Shown here: positions 1 to 8,560 of the stretch, one piece after another
Layout of the letters: each line of letters starts with the position of its first letter
How positions within the stretch are numbered: position 1 is the first letter of the stretch
Source: CAVVKW01 sp963749035
GTDB lineage: Bacteria; Verrucomicrobiota; Verrucomicrobiia; Chthoniobacterales; JAATET01
Direction: 5' to 3'
Length of the DNA stretch: 64,000 nt
NCBI GenBank assembly: GCA_963749035.1
Contig: CAVVKW010000002.1
Coordinates: forward strand, 620,001 to 684,000
The notes under the pieces: generated by a model
Told to the model about the DNA's origin: nothing
Databases searched by the model: none
What the model saw: only the letters and a program-made list of their open reading frames with translations
Translations under genes and position numbers: made by a program

Positions 1-634
1 TCCGGTGTCCGCCACCCACAGGTTACCATCGCCGTCGACCCAGACATCCGTCGGCCCACTCATCTGTGCCGATCCGATGACGCTGTCTCCATTCGAGGTA
101 AAATCCGGTTGCCCTAGAACCAGATCCGCGGTGCTGTCTGGAGTGCCCGCATTGGCTCCGGCAAACATCAGCACGCGATTATTGAAGGTATCGGCGACCC
201 ACAGCCGACCGGAGCTACTCTCGTAAAATATCCCGGACGGTAAGGCAAATCCCGCGTCATTCGCGCTTGCGCTGCCGCTGCTGCCTTGCACCTGACCGCT
301 CGTTAAATTGCTCTGCCCGATTACCGCCTCCGCGGGATCCCCATTCATCAAAGTCGAGAAAGAGGGATATCTCAAAACCCGATTTCGCAAAGTATCCGAA
401 ACGAAGACCTTCAGATTGGACAGATCGATTGAGACGTCCCGAGGTCCGTCGAGGCTGGTGGCGGATGCGTTGTTGGCGGTGGAGTCGGTGGTGAAGTCCG
501 TCTGACCCAGCACCAAATCCGCGCTCGCAAAGGTCGGAATCTGAGCGGTCAAAGGAGCGACGGTCAGCAGGAAAGCACTTCCCGCCGTAAGGATGAGGTG
601 ACGAAGCCGAAATTTCGTAAAGCAAGTCTTTCAC
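1..634 (-). CDS. NHL-repeat secreted protein, 3' end outside window, apparent frameshift after start
   Basis: This is the N-terminal part of a secreted beta-propeller protein that runs off the left edge. The frame carries repeats of the type LGQTDFTTDS, RVLRYPS, GRLWVADTFN and LGQPDFTSNG, which are NHL blades like those of the divergent neighbour. The frame has no ATG, GTG or TTG before the signal-peptide region. A GTG at 634 is one base out of frame. Removing one A from the AAA just after it would give MKTCFTKFRLRHLI followed by a hydrophobic core and AQ, an excellent signal peptide. I infer a one-base insertion, either a real lesion or a sequence error. The substrate or partner is unknown; NHL propellers usually bind proteins or ligands. 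Confidence 0.6.
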
Positions 635-885
635 AGGTAAACCGAAGTGTCTCTCAGATTTTTTCCCGCAAAATTTCTAGAAACTCTCCCGCCTGACGAA
701 ACTTGGAGTCAAGACTCTGTCGCAATTGTCCAAAATCAGACGCGAACTGACGTTTCGCTGAGAACCGCCTAGCACCACCCTCTATCCAGTTCGCTTCGTT
801 CCCCGGGCAGGAAAACAGATCCTACAAAGCACTCGCAACAAGTGGATTCCAAAGCTACCGTTTGCCCCGACCCAAATTCTCGCTC

Positions 886-2355
886 ATGTCGCCAAAGTCC
901 CCTTCGCTCCTCGCTACCCTTCTCCTCGCTCTCGGCACGCCGTTCGCCCCTGCGCAAACCGCGTTCACGAGTGGCCAACCTGCCGATCTCGTCCTCTTCC
1001 AACCCGACTTCGACACCAGGGTGAGCGGCAGCAGTGCCCGGCGAGTGTTTATTCCCAGCGGGATTGCCATCGATCCGACGACCAACAAGCTCTTCGTCGT
1101 CGACTCCGGGAACAACCGCATTCTCCGTCTGCCCAGCGTCGCTTCCATCACGTCCAATTCCGGAGCCGAAGCCGTCTTCGGACAAACCAACTTCGCCACG
1201 AGCTCAAACGGTCTCTCCCAAACTCAACTGAGCAGCCCCGGCGGCATCACGGTCGATCGATTTGGGCGGCTCTGGGTTGCCGATACCGGTAACAACCGCG
1301 TCCTCATGTGGGAGGCCGCCTCCTTCCGCTCGACCGGTGCTCTGGCCGACGCCGTCTTCGGACAGTCGACCTTCGGCACAAACGTCGCCAGCACCGCCGC
1401 CACCGGCATGAACGGTCCCCACGCGGTCCTCGTCGACGGCGATGACCGGCTTTGGGTGAGCGAGGTCAACAACCACCGCATCCTCCGCTTCGACGAGATC
1501 TCGACCAAATTCAACGGCACGGCCGCCAACGGTGTCCTCGGGCAGTCGCTCTTCACGACAAACAATTTCGGGACCGACTCCTCCAGCCTACGGAATCCCT
1601 TGGGAATCGCGCTCGACGCCAACGGCCGCCTCTAGGTTGCCGACGCATCGAACAATCGCGTTCTCCGCTTCGACAACGCCGCCTCGAAGGTCAACGGCGC
1701 ACCCGCCGATGGCGTCCTTGGTCAGCCCGACTTCGTGTCTGGCAACGTGCAGACTCCCGTCACCAAGACGAGTATCGCACTCCCCATCGATCTCGCCTTC
1801 GCACCGAACGGCGATCTTTGGGTCTCCGACCTCGACGGTGGCCGCGCACTCGGGTTCGCGAACCCGACCTTCCTCACCGCCGGCGCACCCGCCACCAAGG
1901 TTCTCGGACAGCCCGACTTTACGACCGTTGATTTTGCGTTCACGGCGCGCGGCCCCGTCGCCGCCTTCGGCATCACCTTTGATGGCGCCGGACGCCTCTG
2001 GACCTCTAACAACGCCGGCCACCGCGTCCTCCGCTTCACCCCCACCGCCATCCCGACACCCGTCGTCCCCACCGACACCATCGCACCCACCATCCGGGTC
2101 AAAGGCCGACGCTCGGTCGACTCCCTTCGCAACCGCGTCGTCTTTCGTGGCACCGCGCGGGACAACACCGAGATCGCTGGCATCGAGTTCAAGGTCTCCG
2201 GCCGGGGTGGCTTCCAATCCGCCCGCGGCACCACCCGATGGAAAGCCGTCGTTCGTCCCGACAAGAAGAAGCGCAAGACCGTCGTCCGCGTCCGCGCCAT
2301 CGACTCAGCCGGTAACAAGTCCCGCTTTCTCAAACTCAAGATCTTCCGTCGCTAA
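886..2355 (+). pseudogene. NHL-repeat secreted protein interrupted by an in-frame TAG
   Basis: The frame encodes a secreted NHL beta-propeller protein. The ATG at 886 starts MSPKSPSLLATLLLALG, a clear signal peptide ending near APAQ. An upstream in-frame TTG at 862 is less likely. Repeats follow with VFGQTNFATS, LWVADTGNNRVL, VLGQSLFTTN and VLGQPDFTT, and an Ig-like basic C-terminal domain begins near PTIRVKGRRS. At 1633-1635 the expected RLWVAD reads RL-stop-VAD: the tryptophan TGG has become TAG. The same frame continues intact to the TAA at 2353-2355. Without that stop the product would be 489 residues. TAG ends other genes here, so readthrough by a changed code is unlikely. It could be a pseudogene, a sequence error or a recent mutation. 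Confidence 0.75.
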
Positions 2356-2394
2356 GCAGGCTGGAACGCCATCGACCGACCAGGTCCTTCGAGC

Positions 2395-2428
2395 AGCTCT
2401 CGAGAAGCCTGCCCGAGGGCTTTTGTTG
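2395..2428 (+). terminator. Predicted intrinsic terminator after the NHL gene
   Basis: An 8-base-pair stem AGCTCTCG (2395-2402) pairs with CGAGGGCT (2414-2421), with one G-T pair and an 11-base loop. It is followed by TTTGTTGC. It lies 40 bases after the NHL gene stop and would separate it from the phytochrome operon. Confidence 0.5.
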
Positions 2429-2586
2429 CAAGCAATCGTCTCACCTGTGCCATAATGAAACCGCCAAACGCGGTGAACCCGGGGTCAAATGAAGCCCGCC
2501 ACCGCAGAAACTGGCTCCCATAGTCACCTCGATCGCTCGATTTTGCTGCAAACGCTCTGATAGTCTCACCAACCGCCACCGATTCG

Positions 2587-3255
2587 ATGCCTCATTTGCT
2601 ACCGAACAGCCCCGCTTGCTTTTCCATCCTTCCCACCGGGCCCACCCCATTGAGCAGCATCGTCGATCACACTTCCGCAAATCAGCCCCGCTCCGAACCC
2701 GTCACCTTGATTGGGCAACTGAGAGCCGAGACGCGTGAAATCCACGCCGAGCTCGAGGCCACCCTCGACCTTGAGCGGATCACCCGCTCGCCGTCCGATT
2801 ACGCGCAGATCCTCGCGACTTTCCGCGACCTTTTGAAGCCGCTGGAGGACCTCCTGTCCGAGAGCCCGATCAAAGGCGATCCCAAACTCGATCTCGCCAA
2901 TCGCCTGCGCCGCCACCGGTTACTGATCGATCTCTCACGCTTTCCAGCGATCAAATCGCGCCCGCTCTTGCCCCCCTGGTCATCCCTGGATCGAGCCGAA
3001 GCGACCGGGGTTCTCTACGTTTTGGAGGGCTCGACGTTGGGCGGTCAGGTGATCTCCACCGCTCTGAGAAACCGCCTCGGAATCGACGAGACCAGCGGCG
3101 CGTCCTATTTCCATGGCTACGGGCCAGAAACCGCCACCCGCTGGAGAGAATTTCTTGCGTGGGCGAATCAGTCATTACCGGAGCACCGCTACCCGAAGGC
3201 CGCAGAGGCCGCCCAGCGCACGTTCGAATTCTTCCTCAACGCTTTCCCACGCTAA
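2587..3255 (+). CDS. bphO: Biliverdin-producing heme oxygenase (BphO-like)
   Basis: Predicted to open heme to biliverdin, the chromophore of the phytochrome encoded directly downstream. The 222-residue protein has the heme-oxygenase pattern LRAETREIHAELE near the N-terminus, where the histidine is the likely proximal heme ligand, and GVLYVLEGSTLGGQ around residue 140, typical of the bacteriophytochrome-linked branch. The ATG at 2587 gives about 40 residues before the conserved domain. TTG codons at 2650 or 2707 would give a more usual length, so the start is uncertain. Its TAA overlaps the ATG of the phytochrome gene (TAATG), which supports co-translation. Family assignment is firm; regiospecificity of heme cleavage cannot be read from sequence. 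Confidence 0.88.
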   Translation: MPHLLPNSPACFSILPTGPTPLSSIVDHTSANQPRSEPVTLIGQLRAETREIHAELEATLDLERITRSPSDYAQILATFRDLLKPLEDLLSESPIKGDPKLDLANRLRRHRLLIDLSRFPAIKSRPLLPPWSSLDRAEATGVLYVLEGSTLGGQVISTALRNRLGIDETSGASYFHGYGPETATRWREFLAWANQSLPEHRYPKAAEAAQRTFEFFLNAFPR

Positions 3256-5516
3256 TGGCCGCCATCCCCCGCCCCACGCCCACCCTCTCGAACTGCGACA
3301 CCGAGCCGATTCACGTCCCCGGGCTCGTCCAACCCCATGGGCTCCTCTTCGTCCTCGACGCTAAGACTCTCGTCGTGAAGCGATGTAGCGCAAACACCGA
3401 GGAGATTCTCGGTGTGGCACCCGAGCAAATCGTCGGCACCCCGATCCCAGATTGGCTCCCGCCCAAGATCCGCTCCCTGCTGCCCCAAGGCCTCCAACCC
3501 GATCGACGCCAATTTTCCAACCCGCTCCACATCCCGTGGGGCAACGCCGAAAATCAGATCGACTTCGACGGCATCGTTCACTCGCTCGACGACGGGCTGT
3601 TGCTCGAATTGGAGCCCGCCACCGCCGAATCCGAAGACCTGGTTTCCGCTCGCAGCCTCGATCATCATTTTCGCCTAACGGAGCAGGCCATTCCAGCGCT
3701 CCAGCGCGAGTCATCGGTTCACCGGATCGCCGAACTCATGTGCTCCGAGCTCCGCGCGTTCACCGGGTTCGACCGCGTCATGCTTTACCGCTTTGCCCCC
3801 GACTTCCACGGAGAAGTCATCGGCGAGGCCCGACGCGACGACCTCGAGCCGTTTCTCGGACTCCACTACCCGGCAACCGACATCCCGAAGCAAGCGCGGG
3901 AACTGTATAAGCGGAATTGGGTTCGGCTCATCCACGACGTTCAGGCCACGCCCGTTCCGCTCGTCCCGGACGCAGCGCCGCTCGACATGAGCGACTGCAC
4001 CCTTCGAGCGGTGTCACCCATCCACATTCAATACCTCAAAAACATGGGCGTCGCTTCGTCGATGTCCATCTCGCTGCTCGACGACGGCGAACTCTGGGGC
4101 CTGATCGCGTGCCATCACTACTCGGGCCCCCACTTCGTTCCCTACGCCAAGCGAGCGTCCTGCGTTCACTTCGGCGTCGTCGCGTCTTCGCAGATGGCCC
4201 TTCGCCGCGAGCAAGTTGCCGCGCAAACGCTGGCCAATCGACGGGCGGAACTTGTCGAAATCACCCGCCGCGTGTCGAACGAACTCGATTTCCGGACCGC
4301 GATGGGCACCTACGCCGACGACCTCTGCAAAATTGTTCGCGCCGACGGCGTCGCCGTCGCGATCGACGGTAAGTGGGAAGTTGTCTCCGGCTGCGTGCCT
4401 CCTGGTAATTTTCTCGATGGTCTCCTCGCCGACAAACCGACGCTGGAGGAGAATCCCGAGGGTATCACCGTCACCCAGCACCTGGCGAAGGACCGCCCGG
4501 ATCTTGCCAACCATCCTTCCGAAGCCGCAGGCATCCTCTTCATCACTCTCGCGCCCAACTGGCAAATCGTGATGTTCCGCCCGGAAGTGCGGCAGACGGT
4601 CCGCTGGAGCGGCAATCCAAACAAAGCCAAGGAATCCGCCGAGGCGCTCACCCCCAGAGCCTCGTTTGAAGAGTGGTCGGAGGAAGTCCGGGGACAAAGT
4701 GACCCGTGGAGCAAGACCGACCAAACCCTCGCGCGGGAACTCCGTTTTTCGCTCCTAGCCTTCGTCGTCCTGCGAAATCACCAGCTCGACCAGCTCAACC
4801 GACAACTGATCGCCAAAAACGCCGAGGTCGCTCAATTCGCGTATTCTGTGTCTCACGATCTCAAGTCACCGCTCGTCACGGTCTCCGGCTACATCGGTGC
4901 ACTCGAAGAAGACCTGGCTCTCCGCGACGACGAGGCGGTCAACGACTCGCTCGATCGCATCAAACGAGCCACTGCCCGCATGGGGACTCTCATCGAAGAG
5001 CTGCTTCAATTTTCCCGGATCGGCTACCAAAACGGCATCCCGAAAACGGTGGACCTCGACGCTCTCATCGCCGAGATCCGCGCGGAGTTCGAGGTCCGCT
5101 TCCAGAAAGTGGGAGGCACCCTCGAGACTGGGTCTGACTTTCCGCCAATCCCCGGTCACCCCCGCGAGATCCGGCGAGCACTTCACAATCTGCTCGATAA
5201 CGCTCTGAAATACGGTCGATCCACCGATCCCCTTCGCGTGACGATCGGCTGGAGCCGGGAGCCCCAAGCCGTTCGACTCTTCGTCCGCGACAATGGCCCC
5301 GGCATCGCGCCAGCTTACCACGAAAGAATCTTCGAACTCTTTCAGCGAGCCGACGACGACACGGAAGGGTCCGGTGTCGGGCTAGCCAGCGTGACGAAGG
5401 TTCTCCAACAACACGACGGAACCTGTGGGGTGGACTCGACGGAGGGTCACGGCGCAGAGTTCTGGATGAAATTCCCCCTCGTTCAGGAAAAAATCCAAAA
5501 TTTCGAAAAACTGTGA
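3255..5516 (+). CDS. bphP: Bacteriophytochrome sensor histidine kinase
   Basis: A red/far-red photoreceptor kinase of 753 residues. The order is PAS (about 15-120), GAF (about 145-310), PHY (about 330-490), dimerisation/phosphoacceptor and HATPase. Cys14 in LSNCDTEPIHVPG is the expected biliverdin attachment site. PATDIP (206-211), HIQYLKNMGV (His257) and His288 form the chromophore pocket. PRASF (467-471) is the PHY tongue motif. The phosphoacceptor is His534 in YSVSHDLKSPL, followed by NLLDNALKYG, RDNGPGIAP and GSGVGLA ATP-binding boxes. It starts at the ATG overlapping the heme oxygenase stop, and its stop overlaps the GTG of the next response regulator. All expected chromophore and kinase residues appear present, so it should be functional. 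Likely cytosolic. Confidence 0.96.
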   Translation: MAAIPRPTPTLSNCDTEPIHVPGLVQPHGLLFVLDAKTLVVKRCSANTEEILGVAPEQIVGTPIPDWLPPKIRSLLPQGLQPDRRQFSNPLHIPWGNAENQIDFDGIVHSLDDGLLLELEPATAESEDLVSARSLDHHFRLTEQAIPALQRESSVHRIAELMCSELRAFTGFDRVMLYRFAPDFHGEVIGEARRDDLEPFLGLHYPATDIPKQARELYKRNWVRLIHDVQATPVPLVPDAAPLDMSDCTLRAVSPIHIQYLKNMGVASSMSISLLDDGELWGLIACHHYSGPHFVPYAKRASCVHFGVVASSQMALRREQVAAQTLANRRAELVEITRRVSNELDFRTAMGTYADDLCKIVRADGVAVAIDGKWEVVSGCVPPGNFLDGLLADKPTLEENPEGITVTQHLAKDRPDLANHPSEAAGILFITLAPNWQIVMFRPEVRQTVRWSGNPNKAKESAEALTPRASFEEWSEEVRGQSDPWSKTDQTLARELRFSLLAFVVLRNHQLDQLNRQLIAKNAEVAQFAYSVSHDLKSPLVTVSGYIGALEEDLALRDDEAVNDSLDRIKRATARMGTLIEELLQFSRIGYQNGIPKTVDLDALIAEIRAEFEVRFQKVGGTLETGSDFPPIPGHPREIRRALHNLLDNALKYGRSTDPLRVTIGWSREPQAVRLFVRDNGPGIAPAYHERIFELFQRADDDTEGSGVGLASVTKVLQQHDGTCGVDSTEGHGAEFWMKFPLVQEKIQNFEKL

Positions 5517-5971
5517 ATAAAATAAATCTTCTCCTCGTTGAAGACGACGATGATCACGCCCGACTGGTCCAACGCAGCTTGGATCGCCATCCAGCCACCT
5601 TCAAAGTCGTCCGAGCCCGCGACGGCGTCCAAGCTCTCAAGCATCTGCAAAATTCCGAACTTGCGGTGTCTGATCGGACCAATTTGATCCTGATGGATCT
5701 GAAACTGCCGCGAAAGGGCGGCCTCGAAGTTCTGGAAGAGATTCGAAAAAACCCCGTCCTCACCAGACTGCCAGTCGTCATTCTCACCACCTCGTCCGCC
5801 GATATCGACCGCGCGAAAGCCTACGATCACCACGCGAATTCCTATCTCCTCAAGCCGATCGAGTTCACGCAGTTCCGCTCCGTTATCGACCAGTTCGCTA
5901 ACTATTGGGGCGATTGGAATCAGAATCCTCCCACCGAGCTCGTCGCCGAGTCCATCGACGAACCATCTTAA
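5513..5971 (+). CDS. Response regulator, Rcp1/CheY-like single receiver domain
   Basis: A 152-residue stand-alone receiver domain. The acidic cluster is EDDDD at 10-14, the phosphoacceptor is Asp62 in LILMDLKLPRKGG, the switch threonine lies in VVILTTSS, and the conserved lysine is in YLLKPIE. The sequence style (DLKLPRKGGLEVLEEIR) and the C-terminal tail match the Rcp1 group, whose usual partner is a phytochrome kinase. The GTG start at 5513 overlaps the phytochrome TGA, so the two are translationally coupled. I infer that it receives phosphate from the adjacent BphP. It has no DNA-binding output domain, so the signal must pass to another protein, possibly the kinase encoded next. Confidence 0.93.
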   Translation: MNKINLLLVEDDDDHARLVQRSLDRHPATFKVVRARDGVQALKHLQNSELAVSDRTNLILMDLKLPRKGGLEVLEEIRKNPVLTRLPVVILTTSSADIDRAKAYDHHANSYLLKPIEFTQFRSVIDQFANYWGDWNQNPPTELVAESIDEPS

Positions 5972-5980
5972 TCGCCGTCA

Positions 5981-7093
5981 ATGGAACCCAAGCAACGCAT
6001 TCAACTCCTGATTGTCGAAGACAACGTTGAACACGCCAATCTCATCGGCGCGGCACTGCGCCGAAGCGTCCGTCAACACTACGACGAAACTCACGTCCGC
6101 TCCGCCGCCGCCGGTGTCGAGCAACTCGAGAACGCCGAGTTTGACGTCATCCTTCTCGACCTCAGCCTGCCGGACAGTCCTCCGGAACAAACCCTCGAGA
6201 CCTACACGTCGAAGTTCCCAAACGTCCCGATCGTCGTCCTGACATCGCTCGCCGACGAGTCGCTCGTGAATCTCGCGATGACCTCCGGCGCTCAAGACTA
6301 CCTCGACAAATCCCTGCTCCGCGGCGACGTCGTCGATCGCTCGATCCGCTACGCCCTCGAACGCCGGGGCGTCATGAACCGCCTCGAGCAGAAAAACAGC
6401 GAGCTCCAGCGCTTCGCCTACACTCTAGCGCACGAGGTTCGCTCTCCCCTCCAGGTCGTCCGGTCCGCGCTCGAGGAATCCCGGGAAGTCACCGTCAACG
6501 ATCCGGACGAATCCCTCCGGAAACTGATCGCCATGGGGATCGAGTCCAGTGACCACATCGCGCACGTCGTCCAAGAGTTGCTCGAATTCTCGCAGGAAGA
6601 TGCCGATCAGGTTCCGCTCGGACCGCTCGACATCACGGCGATCGTCTTTCAGGTCATCGATCACGTCCAGATTCAGGAAGCCAATGCCGCCGCCCAGTTC
6701 GAGGTCGAAAAGCCGTTACCGACCGTCATCGGATCGGAAACTCAATTGCGCCACGTCTTCCAAAATCTGCTCATCAACGCGATCCGCTACCGGGGCCCCA
6801 ACCTACCACTCGTCCGCATCACCTCGGAAGAATTCCCGGACCACGTTGACATTCGAATCCAAGACAACGGAATCGGCATTCCGGCGAAACACCACCGCCG
6901 CATCTTCGAATTTCTTTATCGCGTCGACGCCCACGGTCCGATCAGCGGCACCGGGATCGGCCTGGGATTTTGTAAACAAATTCTGGAGCGCACCGGCGGT
7001 TCCATCCGGGTCGAATCGGAGGAAGGCGCCGGCAGCACCTTCATCATCAGATTGCCGCGCAAAGCTCAGGTCGCGAACGCAAAATCGCGGTAG
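5981..7093 (+). CDS. Receiver-histidine kinase hybrid (REC-HisKA-HATPase)
   Basis: A 370-residue soluble kinase with an N-terminal receiver domain. Asp60 in VILLDLSLPDS is the likely phosphoacceptor and Lys110 in DYLDKSLL the conserved lysine. A short helix joins it to a HisKA domain with His151 in TLAHEVRSPLQ. The HATPase has NLLINAIRYRG, IQDNGIGIP and GTGIGLGFC. It has no membrane segment and no PAS domain, so its input is probably phosphorylation of its own receiver. It begins 9 bases after the response regulator gene and closes the phytochrome operon. I infer a light-driven relay from BphP through one or both receivers. The final output is not encoded nearby. Confidence 0.92.
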   Translation: MEPKQRIQLLIVEDNVEHANLIGAALRRSVRQHYDETHVRSAAAGVEQLENAEFDVILLDLSLPDSPPEQTLETYTSKFPNVPIVVLTSLADESLVNLAMTSGAQDYLDKSLLRGDVVDRSIRYALERRGVMNRLEQKNSELQRFAYTLAHEVRSPLQVVRSALEESREVTVNDPDESLRKLIAMGIESSDHIAHVVQELLEFSQEDADQVPLGPLDITAIVFQVIDHVQIQEANAAAQFEVEKPLPTVIGSETQLRHVFQNLLINAIRYRGPNLPLVRITSEEFPDHVDIRIQDNGIGIPAKHHRRIFEFLYRVDAHGPISGTGIGLGFCKQILERTGGSIRVESEEGAGSTFIIRLPRKAQVANAKSR

Positions 7094-7170
7094 AAAATCG
7101 CGGGAGAGCGAGACCACCGGCAACGCCACGATCGTCATGCTCCGACGAACCGCTCGCCGGAATTCAGATA

Positions 7171-8004
7171 TCAAACCGGCGGCGATTCGTCCGGTGCCAA
7201 CCCGTGGACGGCCAGCTTGAGTCGCCCAGCCTGTTTGCGCACTTCCGGCAGATCGAGAAACAACACCCCGCCCGCCTCGGCGACGAGACCCCGCAGACCG
7301 GCCGCCGCGGCCACCTCCAAAGTCTCAACTCCGATCACCGGAACGTCAAACCGTAGGTCCTGCCGCGGCTTGGTCACTTTGATCATGAGTCCGCCACCCC
7401 GGCCAAGCGCACCTCCGCGCTTGATCGCCTCGTTCGTTCCTTCGAACGCCTCGACCGCGAGGACGGTCCCGTTCTTCACGACGACGGTCTGACCAATGTC
7501 GAGGCGGGACGTCTCCTTGGCGATCCGCAGACCAAACGCCGCGTCCGCGAGTTCCCGCTCCTTGAGCACCGGTCCGGCAATCGCCCCGACCGGAGCGACG
7601 TGATCTTCCAGAAACGTCGTGGCTGGCAACAGCGTCACGCCGACCTCACTCAAGATCGCCGCGACGGCACCGAAGAGCGTTTCAGCGTTGCGCTCCTTCA
7701 GCTTCGCGAGAACGACGAGTGCCTTCACGTCGGGCCGAAGGTCGAAGAGATTCTTCGGCGCGATCTGCCCCGCCATGATCGCTTCCGTCGCCCCGGACTT
7801 TCTCGCCGCATCGGTGAGTTTCCCGAGCTGACCAACGCGCAACCAGGTCACGTCGTCCGCGAGGTCGACCGTCGCTTTGGCCGTCTCGTTCTCGAACGCC
7901 GCGATCGTGATCCGGCCGACGCCCGACGCCCGTGCCGCCCTCGCGGTCAGCTCCGGATACCGACCACTTCCGGCGATGAGAAAAAGTGAATTCGGCACCG
8001 TCAT
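7171..8004 (-). CDS. lpxI: UDP-2,3-diacylglucosamine pyrophosphatase LpxI
   Basis: Predicted to hydrolyse UDP-2,3-diacylglucosamine to lipid X in lipid A synthesis, the LpxI alternative to LpxH. The 277-residue product begins TVPNSLFLIAGSGRYP and contains family patterns AIMAGQIAPKNLF, LDIGQTVVVKNG, EAFEGTNEAIKRGG and a C-terminal GGVLFLDLPEV region. The ATG at 8004 overlaps the TGA of the upstream Nudix gene (ATGA), which decides this start over a longer frame from 8025. Its presence implies an LPS-type outer membrane. It ends tail to tail with the phytochrome operon. Confidence 0.92.
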   Translation of the reverse strand: MTVPNSLFLIAGSGRYPELTARAARASGVGRITIAAFENETAKATVDLADDVTWLRVGQLGKLTDAARKSGATEAIMAGQIAPKNLFDLRPDVKALVVLAKLKERNAETLFGAVAAILSEVGVTLLPATTFLEDHVAPVGAIAGPVLKERELADAAFGLRIAKETSRLDIGQTVVVKNGTVLAVEAFEGTNEAIKRGGALGRGGGLMIKVTKPRQDLRFDVPVIGVETLEVAAAAGLRGLVAEAGGVLFLDLPEVRKQAGRLKLAVHGLAPDESPPV

Positions 8005-8438
8005 TTCCCGCGGAAGAGCTTCCAAAAATGTCGAAGGGCCGGCGTCGCGTTGCCCGGAAGCTTGCGCGTGTATTGAAACGCCGAGATCTCGTGTGGTCGC
8101 GGGATCGTCGGCTCGCCCGGCTCGACGGTGACTCGAAAGACGAACGTCAGGTTCTGCTTCGCCGGCCGGTCAAACAAAGCGACCTGACTCTCGAACGCCA
8201 CCGTCAGGCCCGTCTCCTCGGCAATCTCGCGGTGCAGTCCCGCAACGAGCGTCTCGTCCACGTTGATCTTTCCCCCCGGGAGTGCCCAGTGCTTGCGGCC
8301 CGCCGTCTGGCGGACCAACAGAATTTCTCCGTGAGCATTCTCGATCCACCCCATCGCCGAGACCTCCTTGGTGATCCGCGGCGGACGCGAAGGCGGCACG
8401 ACCGGACTGGCGATCTTGGAAAGACGGGACGACGGCAC
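8001..8438 (-). CDS. Nudix hydrolase
   Basis: A 145-residue Nudix-family hydrolase of nucleoside-diphosphate-linked compounds. The Nudix box is complete: GKINVDE, seven residues, then REIAEETGL. The three glutamates of REIAEE provide the Mg2+ site. The start appears to be GTG at 8438; a GTG or ATG nearer the domain (MGWIENAHGEILLVR) is possible because the first 28 residues are proline and serine rich. It overlaps lpxI by 4 bases and follows prmA by 122 bases in the same direction. The substrate cannot be told from the box alone. Confidence 0.9.
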   Translation of the reverse strand: MPSSRLSKIASPVVPPSRPPRITKEVSAMGWIENAHGEILLVRQTAGRKHWALPGGKINVDETLVAGLHREIAEETGLTVAFESQVALFDRPAKQNLTFVFRVTVEPGEPTIPRPHEISAFQYTRKLPGNATPALRHFWKLFRGK

Positions 8439-8560
8439 GCGGTGAATGACTTAGGTCTGGGCGGAGCGACCACCTGGCCGCCTTGCAACTCTCGGCAAAA
8501 CGTAAACACGTTCTCGATCCCAGGTCGAGTGCGCGAAAAAAGCGCGACCGAACACCCCGA

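Noticed and set aside
674..683. Palindrome TTTCTAGAAA in the NHL divergent gap
   Set aside because: Ten bases, a single occurrence, and no link to a promoter; too short to call an operator.
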